The notes beneath the pieces are model-generated. The model worked only from the letters and a program-made list of their open reading frames with translations, did no database searches and was not told where the DNA came from. Positions 12,532 to 23,273 of a stretch of 64,000 bases of DNA are shown in pieces. The stretch's first letter is position 1. Each line of letters opens with the position of its first letter. The DNA lies in contig JBANDB010000010.1 in the NCBI GenBank assembly GCA_037576215.1, positions 2,976,001-3,040,000 of the forward strand. Direction: 5' to 3'. The position numbers and the translations under genes are program-made. Source of the DNA: Armillaria gallica. Taxonomy: Eukaryota; Basidiomycota; Agaricomycetes; Agaricales; Physalacriaceae.

Positions 12532-15070
12532 GGAGGGTAACTTCATCATTGAAAGTTATGCTGGGCCTCCAGGCAAACAGGATTCATTCACCAGGATGAA
12601 TATCCGAGATTTCTATCTCAGCGCAAGTCAGCAAGTAAAAGAGGATCCACTAGCCGGGTCGCTTATTAGCATGTTTTACACCCAGAAGTACCTTGGCAAT
12701 AGGCCAAGCAGAAGAACAGGTGTCCTAGTACAAGAAGTAAGGGAAACCTTGCCCATCTTTGACCTTGAAGCAACGAATCGAAGAGAAAACCATGGGAGGC
12801 AACCAGGTAAAGCTGAGTTCGACCTGGAAGAGTTGTATGACGCACCCTCGAATGTTAGTAGCGATACCTGGCAACAAGAGGCGGTTCTTGTAACCAAGAA
12901 ATATAAACCGGTGGCCTTGAAAACCAAGCCAGTGCTGACAACACTGCCTTCCAACTTTAGAATCATCCGTGATATTAAAGGAGATCCGCTCGAAGGGATA
13001 CCTGAATTATCACCTTACCCAGAAGATTTTAAACCAACTGGAAGGTATTCTCTTGAGTGAAAGCTTAAGATTGACGAGATACATGGGGAAGATTTCTTAT
13101 GGGCTGAGGAACGTAAGTTGATGCACCATTTTATGATGCTACAGAATGAAGGGTTTGCTTGGGATGACTCTGAACGGGGCCACTTCCGGGAAGATTTCTT
13201 CCCACCTGTAGACATACCGGTGATTCCACACACGCCCTGGGTACTTAAGAATATTCCAATCCCAGCTCCGATATACCAGGATGTATGCAAGATAATCGAA
13301 ACCAAGATAGATGCGGGAGTATACGAACCTTCAAATTCGTCATACCGCTCCAGGTGGTTTTGTGTATTGAAGAAAGATGGGAAAAGTTTGTGACTAGTGC
13401 ATAGCCTGGAACCGTTGAATGTGGTTACCATTGCACATTCTGGCCTTCCCTCGGCAACGGAAGAATTAGCAGCTCATTTTGCAGGCAGAGCTTGTGGTGG
13501 GATCTTGGATTTATTCGTAGGATATGATGAAAGATCCTTAGCCAAATCATCCCAGGACCTTACCACATTCCAAATGCTGTTTGGAGCACTGCGCCTGGTT
13601 ACTTTGCCGATGGGCTGGACCAATTCAGTACCCATATTCCACGACGGTGTAACCTTCATTTTGCAAGATGAGATACCGCATTTTACCAGGCCATACATCG
13701 ACGATGTTCCAGTAAGAGGACCAGAGACCAGGTACGAGTTACCAGGAGGAGGGTACGAGACTATACCTGAGAACCAGGGAATCCACAGATTTGTCTGGGA
13801 ACATTTCCAAGTTCTTAATCACATCATTCAGAGGATGAAATATAGTGGGGGAACCTTCTCAGGACCAAAAGCAGTTCTCTGTGCTTCGGAAATCATTGTA
13901 GTAGGACATCAATGTACCTACGAGGGAAGAAAGCCTGAAACTGAATGCATGAAAGTCATCCTTAATTGGGGACCCTGTAAAGAACTTGGAGATGTACGAG
14001 CCTTCTTGGGAACGTGTGGAACCTGCCGCATGTTTATTAAAGATTATTCAAAGCTCACAGAGCCGTTGACTAATCTCACCAGGTTGAAAGTACCGTTCCA
14101 ATGGGGACTAGATCAAGAAGAGTCAATGCAAGCTTTGAAGGATATGCTAGCCAAGAGCCCAGCCCTACAATCAGTAAATTATGATTGGCCAATCATCTTG
14201 TGCGTCGACACTTCCTGGCGAGCAGTAGGATTCTACATATGTCAATCCGACCCTGAAAATCCTAAGACTAGGTACTACTGCCGGTTCAGCTCCATCACCT
14301 TGAATGAATGCGAAGCAAACTTCTCCCAACCAAAGAGAGAATTATACAGGCTACACCTGGCCCTGATAGCTTGCAAAAATTGGGTATGGGGATCAAGGAA
14401 CTTGATAGTAGAAACCGATGCAAAGTATATCTTAGGAATGTTGAGAAATCTGGACAGTGTACCGAACGCAGCAATCAACAGGTGGATAGAAGCTATACTT
14501 CTATTCCATTTTAAGTTAGTACACGTACCTGGTAAAGTTCATGGACCAGATGGACTTTCCAGGAGGGATTTCCAACCAGGAGACGACGAATATGGACGAC
14601 TGGAAGAAGACACAGAAATAGAGCATGAACCGCTGGAATATGACGCCAGTCAAGAGCCAGTACCATTAGAGTTCGAAGAATTCTCTGACAGGATCGACAC
14701 CAGGCATGGTTATGTTACAATAACCAGGGCGCTGGTCGACCTTGAAACAGATCGAGGTTTCCTGGCCAAGAATGGAGGGCAAGTGGCGAGTGTGTTATAT
14801 GGCGCACTGGTACTACCTGAGGCAGAGGAGTTCAGCGACACTGAAGAGTATTCAGAAGAGCATCAAGGCAAGATTGGCAAAGAAATGGACGAACGGTTAG
14901 CTCTGGTATCAGCTTGGCTTGATAATCCACTTGAGAAACCAACCAACCTGGCGGACGCACAAGTCCAAAATTTTGTGAGATTTGCAACGCATTTCTTCAA
15001 AGAAAATGGACGGGTGTACCGCAAAAGCTTGGAAGGAGAGCACAAGTTAGTAATCGAAAAGTCAAGATGA
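12440..15070 (+). pseudogene. pol: Reverse transcriptase and RNase H region of pol
   Basis: One phase runs throughout, interrupted by TGA at 13058-13060, 13391-13393 and 15068-15070. RT motifs include V-L-K-K-D-G-K, then a catalytic Y-I-D-D-V at about 13695-13709 and L-P-M-G-W-T-N upstream of it. The stop at 13391 falls between K-S-L and L-V-H, where related elements have arginine. RNase H follows with C-V-D-T-S (about 14200), K-R-E-L, E-T-D-A-K and the closing H-V-P-G-K-V-H-G-P-D-G-L-S-R-R. An acidic linker leads to integrase. Function is RNA-templated DNA synthesis; this copy is inactive because of the stops. Confidence 0.92.
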
Positions 15071-16315
15071 GTACATATCATGAAATCAAGTCATGATTAC
15101 CTAGGACATCGCGGAGTCTATGTGACCACAGAACTAATTAAGCAAAGGTTCTGGTGGCCTGAGATGGAACGAGATGTAGCCTGGTATGTAAAGACTTGTG
15201 AGATTTGCCAGAAATGTCAGATTTTGAAAGTTCGGATTCCACCCATGGTAACCCACACTCCATCCATATTCCAAGTAATCCACATAGATACGATGCACAT
15301 GCCTGTATCATCGGGATATTGGTACATTGTACATGGGAGATGTGCATTGACGAGCTGGATGGAGGGGAAAATGTTGAAAACTGAGACAGGAAAAGCTATC
15401 AGGGATTGGCTATTTCATGAAGTGTTCTGTCGATGGGGATGCATATCATTGATCATAACCGACAATGGACCTCCCTTACTCAAAGCCATAGCCTACCTGG
15501 AAGCCACCTATGGCATCTGAGGTATTCAAATCTCTGGTTACAATTCCCAGGCGAATGGAAAGATCGAGAGACTGCACTTAGATGTTCGCCAGGCACTGTA
15601 TAAGGCATGTAATGGCGTCGCCTCTAAGTGGGCCTTGTATTTTCCACACATCATGTGGTCAGATAGAGTAACCACTAGATGAAGAATGGGCTGTTCCCCC
15701 TTCTTCGCAGTGACAGGCGTGCACCCAGTACTCCCTTTGGACATTGTAGAAGCAACCTGGTTGGTGAAGTACCCAGGTCGCATGCTCACTACTGAAGAAG
15801 TTATCGGTTACCGGGCTCGCGCTTTAGCAAAGCACTCGTCGGATGTCGCCCAGTTACACAACAAGTTACACGAGATAAAGGTCCAAGAAACACTGAAGTA
15901 TGCCCGCATGCACGCTGCAACCATTAAGCAATTAAACTTCAAACCTGGCAGCCTTGTATTGGTACGAAACACTGCCATTGAAAAGGCCATTGGAGGAAAG
16001 ATGAGGCCCAGATATTTGGGACCAGTAATGGTTGTAAGACACACAAAAGGAGGATCATACATTGTAGCCGAGATGAACGGTAGCACCTGGGGATTCAAGG
16101 TGGCTGCTTTCCGGGTCATTCCTTACATGGCCAGGAAAAAGATCGACCTACCAGAGAAGCTTGAAGCTCTCCTAGACATGTCGAAAGAAAGTTTAGACCA
16201 GTTAGAGAACTCACCAGAACCGGTAGAGGAGGTACCAGACGACTTTGCTTATTCTCACCCAGAATATGACGACTATGAGTCGTTGGATCCCCTTCTCGAA
16301 GTAAAAGGAGCATAA
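15071..16315 (+). pseudogene. Integrase region of pol
   Basis: The same phase as RT, with TGA at 15518-15520 and 15680-15682. It has the HHCC zinc domain (H-D-Y-L-G-H-R-G, then C-E-I-C-Q-K-C) at about 15090-15220. The catalytic core follows: aspartate in H-I-D-T-M, aspartate in I-T-D-N-G-P, and glutamate in K-I-E-R-L-H. Its C-terminal part has a GPY/F-like stretch (R-P-R-Y-L-G-P-V-M-V-V) and an acidic tail ending in TAA at 16313-16315. Both stops replace arginine in related elements (Y-G-I-R and T-R-R/K-R-M-G-C-S). No chromodomain is evident. Confidence 0.92.
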
Positions 16316-16502
16316 CATGGTTTGAGCATATATTCATAGGTCTATGTACGAGCCGAGAATGCGAAAGCACTCGATCAAAAGCTATCTACGGCACAATTAA
16401 AGTCGCCCGGATGGTGTCTACTAAGAAAGAAAAACATATAGTAAGATAAGCATATAGTAAGAACGGCATGAAGGCAAGTAGAAATTAGATTCTAATTTCA
16501 CC

Positions 16503-18035
16503 CTACGTGTCAGGACAGAGACAGTCTATCTCAGCCGAAACCAGATTCAACTGTTGATCACAGAACTTGTAAGCTACGACAGTAGCCTCCAGGCGGTGAA
16601 CAAGCAACTCTAACTCGGCATCGAGACAGCGTTTATGAAGCTGGAAACTCACAAGAGTTCCATCTCGAACGTGCTCCACAGAAAGAAGTTTAAGAGCGTC
16701 CTGAATGGACTTGTACTTCGACTGAAGTTGGAATTGATTCGCCCAGGCTGTACCAACGAATGTCAGTAAGCCGAAACATGGCCTGACACCTGGAAGACTC
16801 ACCAGCAATCGGAAACACGAGTTTATTGTCTCCAAGGTCTCCACCACAAGCCGTGAGAGCAATATCAGCACGGATGAGCTTGTTACTTCTCTAGAACATC
16901 GATTGCCTTGCAATACATAGGGTCACTCTTCGTAAGCCCTGGAACGTCACAATAAGGAAGTACAATTACCGTAGTACATAAGGAAAGACCGTGAGACTCC
17001 TTCCCACATGAATCGCATTGCGCAGAATCGGTAGTACGCTACCAAGTAGTCAGAATGGCTTCATGAAAAATGATCAGAGACAGACTTACTGCAACAGGAG
17101 CAGGGGAATGAGTAGCGGCGCATTTAGAGACCCGACCACGACATTTGCAAGTAGTCTGGCCTCGAGTAGCACCTTTGGCTACAGAAAGAATGATTTGAAA
17201 GTTAGCCAGGTACTATTAGAATAAGCTAAGAGACTCACCAGGTAAATCCTCATTGACACTCATCTGTGAAATACCAAAAGCAAGTTGAACAATACGGTCT
17301 GTACTAAGTTCAGACTACATACGCTGTCAGAATCATCGCTATCCAAGTCAACAACCATACTTTCCTCCGCGGCTTTCATCTTGATGTCCTCGTCAATAAT
17401 GATAGTCTCCGGGTCAGTATCAAGGCCAACCGTAGCTTTGGATTTGATGGTCTTCATCATTTTCTTGATCTTGGGAAGCTACAGAGAGAGTATACGAGTT
17501 AGCCAGGAAAAGATAACAGAAATAAGTAATGCACTGGAGTTGACACCGCCGGTTTAGGAGCAAGAGAGGCAGCAATAGCTTGGGCATTCGCCGCAGCCTG
17601 CTTCTCTTCCCGGTCGGAATGGATCCATCCAGTAGCACGACCAGGAAACGTCGAGTTCTCAGGAGCTTTAGAGCCATGAGGGATTTCAAGCAGGAGCTTC
17701 CTGTTCTGACAATCCTGCCAGGCACCGAAAGCTCCTTCGCGAAGAAGCGATGGTTCTTCCTGGTACACCTGCATAAAGCACTCCTTGTTATCGAAAAGAG
17801 GCATCTAGGTATTATTTAGTATGGCACAGGCAAAAATCCTTCAAACACACACAACTCCTTCTAAGAACTGAAGGTTCTCCTTGTCAATAACCAGGACCAC
17901 ATCGAAATCTGGAGTACCATCTTTGAGAGTCGGCAGAACGGAGGGAATGGTGGGAAGATAAACTCCATTCTTGCAGCGTGAACGGAGAAGAGCAAGAGCA
18001 GCCTTAATCTAGCAACTTGCATAGACTCGGGCACC
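16503..18035 (-). CDS. Antisense cargo gene 4: Cys-rich multi-exon protein
   Basis: Several minus-strand exons can be chained by good GT..AG introns. In order they code a segment around C-K-N-G-V-Y-L-P (18000-17870), an Ala/Glu-rich segment with G-W-I-H-S-D-R-E-E-K (about 17800-17530), and an acidic Asp/Ser stretch (17460-17330). Then comes a Cys pair region (C-K-C-R-G-R-V-S-K-C, then C-D-S-C-G-K-E) at about 17150-16990, and a predicted helical C-terminus from 16760 ending at 16503. The Cys motifs suggest metal binding. The start is unclear and one exon needs a 1-nt shift near 16900, so this copy may be damaged. The layout resembles cargo gene 1. Function is unknown. Confidence 0.5.
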
Positions 18036-18049
18036 ATGTAAAATGAGTA

Positions 18050-18531
18050 TTATTTTGCTGAGTCCACCAGGCGACGGGTTTTATAGAAGACAAAGGCTTT
18101 CTATTATTTTCCTAGTACAGACTGGTGTATGACACAAGCAGTGGTAAGCTCGCACAGCACAATTGCTGAGGTCATGATTACTGTCTCCATGCCAAGATTG
18201 ATGGCTTCGATCACTCTGATCGGAAGTGATCACGGAATCGAGGATAGCCTGGGACAGGCTTTTATTTAGTTGGGGGGAGAGAGGCGAGGGCCTTAGAAAT
18301 TAAAATTTCGATTTAATTTCACCCTGATATGGAATAAAAAGCTGAATAAAGTACGCCAGGACAATAGTAATAATGAACCAAGCATGCGGAAAAGAAGTCG
18401 CGATCAGGCAACCTGCGACATGAAACAGCCGGTTCTAAGTACCAACAGAAAAAGGGAAAAGAATGAGGAGTTCATAAAGTAAGAAGAATGTTCGAAAGAA
18501 CTAGGAAACAGGGAAAAACAGGAAGAAGCTG
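18050..18531. other. Spacer between antisense cargo genes 4 and 3
   Basis: No coding motif. It contains an AT-rich tract ending in TTAATTTCACCCT at about 18297-18324. Nearly the same tract (TCTAATTTCACCCT) lies at about 16489-16502, directly beyond the stop of cargo gene 4. The repeated tract may be a shared 3'-end signal for the antisense genes. Confidence 0.35.
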
Positions 18532-19332
18532 CTAGATAGAAGGGATATCCACATCTGGCCAGGTATAGACTTTAGAAAACAACTGTGCAGGCAGATGGAT
18601 AGGGTAAACTCCCACCTGAGACAGCTGAAACAAGGGTTTCAAGTCAGTTACAGGTACCCGGCAGAAGAAAAGAAACTTACAAGTTGAAGGGCATCCGCAA
18701 TCGCACTTGGCAGTTTGTCCAGGTCCCGCAGATAACAGCCGAGACCTACCTGGAAAAACGGCAAGTCACTGGTATACGGAGTAGACTTTGAATTTGGTGA
18801 AGAATCTGACTGGATTACCAAGTGCTGACTACCTGGAAAATGCAAGTCACCAGGAAATGGGGTTTTGAAGTTCTAAGAAGAGTTAGACTCTCATAACAGG
18901 TTAGACAGGGATCTGATACCTGGAAACTGATAACCAGATGGCGACAGTCCTGCTCCAACCACAGAGTCCAATCTGGGTCAAAGAAGCAGGGTCCTAAGTT
19001 ACTTGCAACTGCAGTAACCGTCATAAGGAATCGCAAGGCCAAGGGATCTTCATCATCTGGAAAATGCTCGACATGAGCAACCTACCTGGAGACTTAGTAA
19101 GAAAAAGACGTTGTATCCCAGGAACACTCACCAGGAAAGGGTGCACATGGTTAATTAAATCCGCCACATCCAGCTGACACCAATTAACCAGGATGTCGAA
19201 ATTGAGCACTTGAGGATACCGGGTATGCGCCAAACGTAAGAAGAGGTAGTGATCCACCTGTAACAAGGAAGGAAGATCCTTCCAGGCGAAAGGAAGAGGC
19301 AAATCTTCAGGCCAGAATGTGGAGGAAACCAT
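18532..19332 (-). CDS. Antisense cargo gene 3: unknown protein, paralog of cargo gene 2
   Basis: Start ATG at 19332 (M-V-S-S-T-F-W-P-E-D). Exons join by GT..AG introns, the first donor being directly after V-H-P-F-L (GTGAGTGTTC, about 19130). Conserved blocks are L-L-Q-V-D-H-Y-L-F-L-R-L-A-H, then H-V-H-P-F-L, then D-P-L-A-L-R-F-L-M-T-V-T-A-V-A-S-N-L. The last exon codes V-G-V-Y-P-I-H-L-P-A-Q-L and V-Y-T-W-P-D-V, with TAG at 18534-18532. The same blocks with an intron at the same place occur in cargo gene 2 about 1 kb upstream, so the two are tandem duplicates. No known domain recognised. Confidence 0.55.
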
Positions 19333-19601
19333 TGATAGAGGAAGGTAGCTAGGCACTGGATAAATCCTAAGTTGGAGCAACCTGCTTAGTCAATTATCTG
19401 GCTAAGTCAGCCATACATGGAAACCTCTGGGCATTGAAATTTGAAGATACACCTGGACTTAGTAAACAAATTTGCATTCAGGTGCGCATCAAGCCATTTA
19501 GGAGGCAAGTGCAAATACTAAGTACATGTACTCTAAAAATAGCTATTGGCTTCGGAAGGAGCTACAGTATTGGAAGAAGACAACTGGACTAGGAGATAAG
19601 C

Positions 19602-20282
19602 TCATAGATCCGAAAAGAAAGGAATTTGATGCACGAGGTTTGCAAACCAAGCATCGGAGGCTGCACCTTGGAAATGTTCCCAACAAAGACCTTGACGAAA
19701 GACATGCTTAGAAGCTACCTGAAAGCGGTTTCGCTTAAGCGGAAGGCTCGGTAAAGAAGGGGCATGAGTTTTGCCAGGAAAAGTATCCAAAGGATCGAAT
19801 CTAGGCTTCGAAAGCTACCAAGAATGTTAACTACAAGGTAGCAGAGAGAATAATAACGACGCACCCCGAGTAACTTGAACATCCTAGTAGAATCCTCGAT
19901 TTTCCAGGCATCCCACTGAGAGGATTGAAAAACCGGGCTAAGGTTGTTAGCCAGCGCAGTAGCCGTCACCAGGAAACGAATGACAATCGGATCGCTGTCT
20001 TTGGGGAAGTAGGATTTGTGCGCTGCCTGGAAAAGTAAATAAGACAAAGTAAGAGTAAAAGCAAGAAAATGGATGTACCAGGAAAGGATGAATGGAATCC
20101 AGGATAGACTTGATTTCAGGTTGCAAGTAGGTTGCCAGGGTGTTCATATCTACTATGGCAGGGTGGCGATTGTGAGCCTGGCGAAGTAAAATATAATGGT
20201 CCACAAACAGGAGAGACTTAAATTGCTCTGGGGGAACCCCGGTATCAAGGGCGAGAGGCTCAGAGTACGCTTTGCGAACCAT
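19602..20282 (-). CDS. Antisense cargo gene 2: unknown protein, paralog of cargo gene 3
   Basis: Start ATG at 20282 (M-V-R-K-A-Y-S-E-P-L). Exon 1 contains L-L-F-V-D-H-Y-I-L-L-R-Q-A-H and ends after I-H-P-F-L at the donor GTACATCCAT. The acceptor TTTCCAG leads to A-A-H-K-S-Y-F-P-K-D-S-D, then I-R-F-L-V-T-A-T-A-L-A-N-N-L. Each block aligns with cargo gene 3, including the intron position. Downstream exons (about 19810-19602) are less certain and one junction does not keep frame, so the 3' half may be decayed. Function is unknown. Confidence 0.5.
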
Positions 20283-20805
20283 TTCAGAAGGACAAGTAGG
20301 ACACAGATAAAAATCTCAAGGAAAAGGTTTTATACCCAACTTGCTCTACCACGCCTGGCCAGCCCTGCAACGCAAGAAACTTCAAATTCAGCTATTTTAA
20401 GACAGCCTGACTCGATCAAGATCAAGATACCAGATCACGAAGAATCATCACCGGCGTCCCTCACCATAGTACAGCATAACAACTTTGCAATAAGGAATTC
20501 AGGTAACCTCAGACCTAAAAAGTTATACAACAATTATGCCTGGTAACACATACCAGGTGGAATGTGTAACTTATGTATTGCGCCGGGTTGCAAAGAAACA
20601 GCAAGTAAAAAGCCCCTTTTGGGCATGGCATTCAGCAATGGTATCTACAACATTTTTTCTATATAACATTTTGTATGTAATACTTGTCCACGGTGTCATT
20701 CAGTAAAGAAAAAGAAAAGGTTCAAAATTAATATGGGCCAAACAGGCGTCGAGCCTCCAACCCGGGATAAAACCGATAGCCTTGGGAGGGTGGATGGTTC
20801 CATTC
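20283..20805. other. Spacer between antisense cargo genes 2 and 1
   Basis: About 0.5 kb with no recognisable coding motif on either strand. It would hold the promoter of cargo gene 2 and the 3' end of cargo gene 1, both on the minus strand. A plus-strand ORF at 20196-20546 overlaps cargo gene 2 and looks like a shadow frame. Confidence 0.35.
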
Positions 20806-22674
20806 TCACTCCCGTAAACTATCACGTGAAATACCCAAGGTGTGAGCACTCCCCGCCGTATCTGGCCAGACCAATGACCTGTAGTTCAAGATCTGCGCGA
20901 CTGACCAAGTAAGTTTAACATGAAAAGTGAAACAAGGAGAAAAGACCTTACCGAAGAACTCGCTTTAGGATCAGGACGAACCGGAGACGACGGCACCAGT
21001 TGGTCTTGTTCCAAGTCCTTCTCCACGGTCGCTTTGTCCTGGCGATCACCGTCGCTGTCCTCATCGCTCTCCATCCCACCTACAGGCCTGACGGTAGGCT
21101 GGAGGACTGTGAACACAGGAAGTTGAGGTTCAGGGGTAGTTTCACTGTGAATGGTCAAGGGACGAGGGTAATAATGGCGAAGTTGAGGCATGGCGATGTG
21201 TTGGAGTACCCCATCTTCATCCCTGATGAGACCCATGTCGATCAAAAGGCGACGGCCAGTGGAGTATTCCCTGGAAAACTTCTCGAACGCATCCATATCA
21301 TGGGATCCTTCGACTTGCGAGGATGCTTGAAGAAGATTGCACAATGCGGCGGTGCGAAGCTGGTAAGCCTCATGCAAAGCATTCAGGAGGTGACGAATCT
21401 GGCAATCAGCAGCAAGGAAATTGTGGTCATGCATCTCGACGACTGGAACAGTAGATTAGCAAATAGAATAAGCAAGAGTTAAGGGTATGTACGCGGGTGT
21501 GCAGCTTGGGCGAGCGGCAGCAAGTTATCACGAACATCCTGTAAGTCGTCGGCTTGGAGACAACAGGTACAGTGTCCCCAATCGTGACAGTTTGCACACG
21601 ATGACAGAGATTCCTTGTGCTGGCACAAGACCCGATGACCAGCACACATAGTGCAGCCTGTCACATCCTAGAAAGAAAGTGTAAGAAAATCACAATAGAA
21701 AGTAAGAACAGCATACCTTGTGTGGCAAACGCAGCGCAGATAGTAAAGGCAAGTCAGTAAAAATCCGATCGAGCATGAGCTCAGCAGTGATTGGAGTAGG
21801 CAAGCGACCCCGAGGGTCGGCATGAGTATCTTCGGAAATAACGGCCGGAGGGGGAGTAACTCCTTTCTTGCAACGGAGAGTCGGAACTTCGACGATAGGG
21901 ACTTTACCACCTTTACAGGCATGAGAGCGTACAGGAGCCTTCCCAGAGACGACAGAACCCTCTTTCTCTGGAAAAGATGGTTCGTTCTTAACTCTGGAAG
22001 TCAACGATTTGGGAGAGGGTGGCATATGTTTGGCAGTTTGCTCGTGGGAGAGAGGAGTAGGATCGCGTTTTGGTCGCTTCTTGGACGGTTTGTCAACCTT
22101 GGATTTCGGCCCGGGTTTGATAGACGACGGCTTGACAGATTGAGTCAAAGGGGAACGGTCACGGTTCTTCCTCTTCTTCGTAATTGGCTGTGAACTCTTC
22201 TGGGTACTAGAGGACGGCTCCAGGGGCGGAGTTTTCTCTTTAAGGTACTTGAGATCCTTCGAAGTAAAAGTACCATCCTGAAGGCAAGACTGTAAAAAAA
22301 GAAAGAACAAGAAAGTACGTAGAAATACATACTTTCAAAATTTTAGCAACTTCATCAGGACCCAACATCCACGCCTTCCAGTGCCCCTTCTGAAGATGGA
22401 TGGGAAGTTTGTGAGCAGTACGCAAAGCAGTGGCATAGAGTCGATCGATGACCTCAGGAAAAGGTCAGGGATACGTCGCACGATAAGTAGACTATGGGAC
22501 GCAGGCCGTGAATAGAAAAACCTGAAAAGGAGGCGTTGGATGTACCAAAAAGACATCTGCCTCTTCCACTTGGCTTGCGATAGTGGGGTTACTCAGCACG
22601 TCGCAAAGATCAGTATCCCATAGGGCTGGAGCTTTATTTAGAGCGGAATGAAGAAGGGTGTATGAGTTAGCCAT
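20806..22674 (-). CDS. Antisense cargo gene 1: basic, Cys/His-rich multi-exon protein
   Basis: Start ATG at 22674 (M-A-N-S-Y-T-L-L-H-S). Exons connect in frame. An N-terminal exon is followed by one with V-I-D-R-L-Y-A-T-A-L and K-A-W-M-L-G-P-D-E-V. Next is a long Lys/Ser/Pro-rich exon (about 22290-21716), then a Cys/His cluster (C-T-M-C, C-Q-H-K, C-A-N-C, C-T-C-C, about 21660-21540). A helical exon starting M-H-D-H-N-F-L-A-A-D-C follows, then an acidic stretch (D-E-D-S-D-G-D) and a short last exon ending at 20808-20806. The basic tract and Cys cluster suggest nucleic-acid or zinc binding. A TGA at 22467-22465, probably from CGA, breaks this copy. Confidence 0.55.
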
Positions 22675-22689
22675 AAGACAGCAAGAACA

Positions 22690-23273
22690 AAAGTGGAGCA
22701 GGAAGGCTCAACACGTACGAGAAAGAAAGCAAGAATGGGGAACACAGCCCAAGTGCAAGAAATTTTAAAGGCAAGAAGGTCCGTGCGTCAGAAGCCAGGA
22801 AGCATACCTTGGAATGATGATAAATTATCATCGGAAAGTTCAATCGAACTCTATGACGCATGCTGTCCCGGTGCTGATAACAACATAATACAGAACTATA
22901 CATGCAGCCATCTAGAAATCACAGTTCCTGGTAACCTAGGAAGCACGACGTTGCTTCGACTGGGACAGTCGATCTTTAGTTGAGGGGAGATGATACGCCT
23001 GCCTGGCGTACACCTCTGAAAATCGTGTATAAAGTTCACTGTAATTTAATTCAAGCAAGTTTATCTACCTACGATAAGTAAGAAACCAGCAGTAAGTACC
23101 ACTAGCAACAAGAAGGTTCCCTGGGAATCATGAGCAAGACATGTAAAAACCAAGAACGAAGCACGGGGATTCTACCTGGTAGCCGGTAGTCCAGTCCACT
23201 TGGTACAGTCAGATTCGGCTTCCCGGCAGGCACCGATATGTGATCTCCAGATTTCGCAAGTGATCGATCGACC
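22690..23273. other. Region between the antisense cargo and the 3' LTR
   Basis: It contains a plus-strand ORF of 96 codons (22693-22983), hydrophilic and unrecognised, followed by a purine-rich run at about 22981-22993 (GAGGGGAGATGA) that resembles a polypurine tract but lies about 280 bp from the LTR. The bases directly before the LTR (GATCGATCGACC) are not purine-rich. The minus-strand promoter of cargo gene 1 would lie here. Confidence 0.35.

Noticed and set aside
9571..16315. TGA read as an amino acid (alternative code or selenocysteine) to explain the in-frame stops
   Set aside because: Intact genes in the same window end with TGA (for example 30599-30601 and 41441-41443), and the TGA sites coincide with arginine CGA positions of related proteins.
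20735..20830. Possible tRNA-like sequence (GAGCCTCCAACCCGGGAT)
   Set aside because: No cloverleaf could be drawn and the last exon of cargo gene 1 reads through it on the minus strand.
22979..22993. Polypurine tract
   Set aside because: GAGGGGAGATGA is purine-rich but lies about 280 bp before the 3' LTR. A functional tract should abut it, so it is mentioned but not called.
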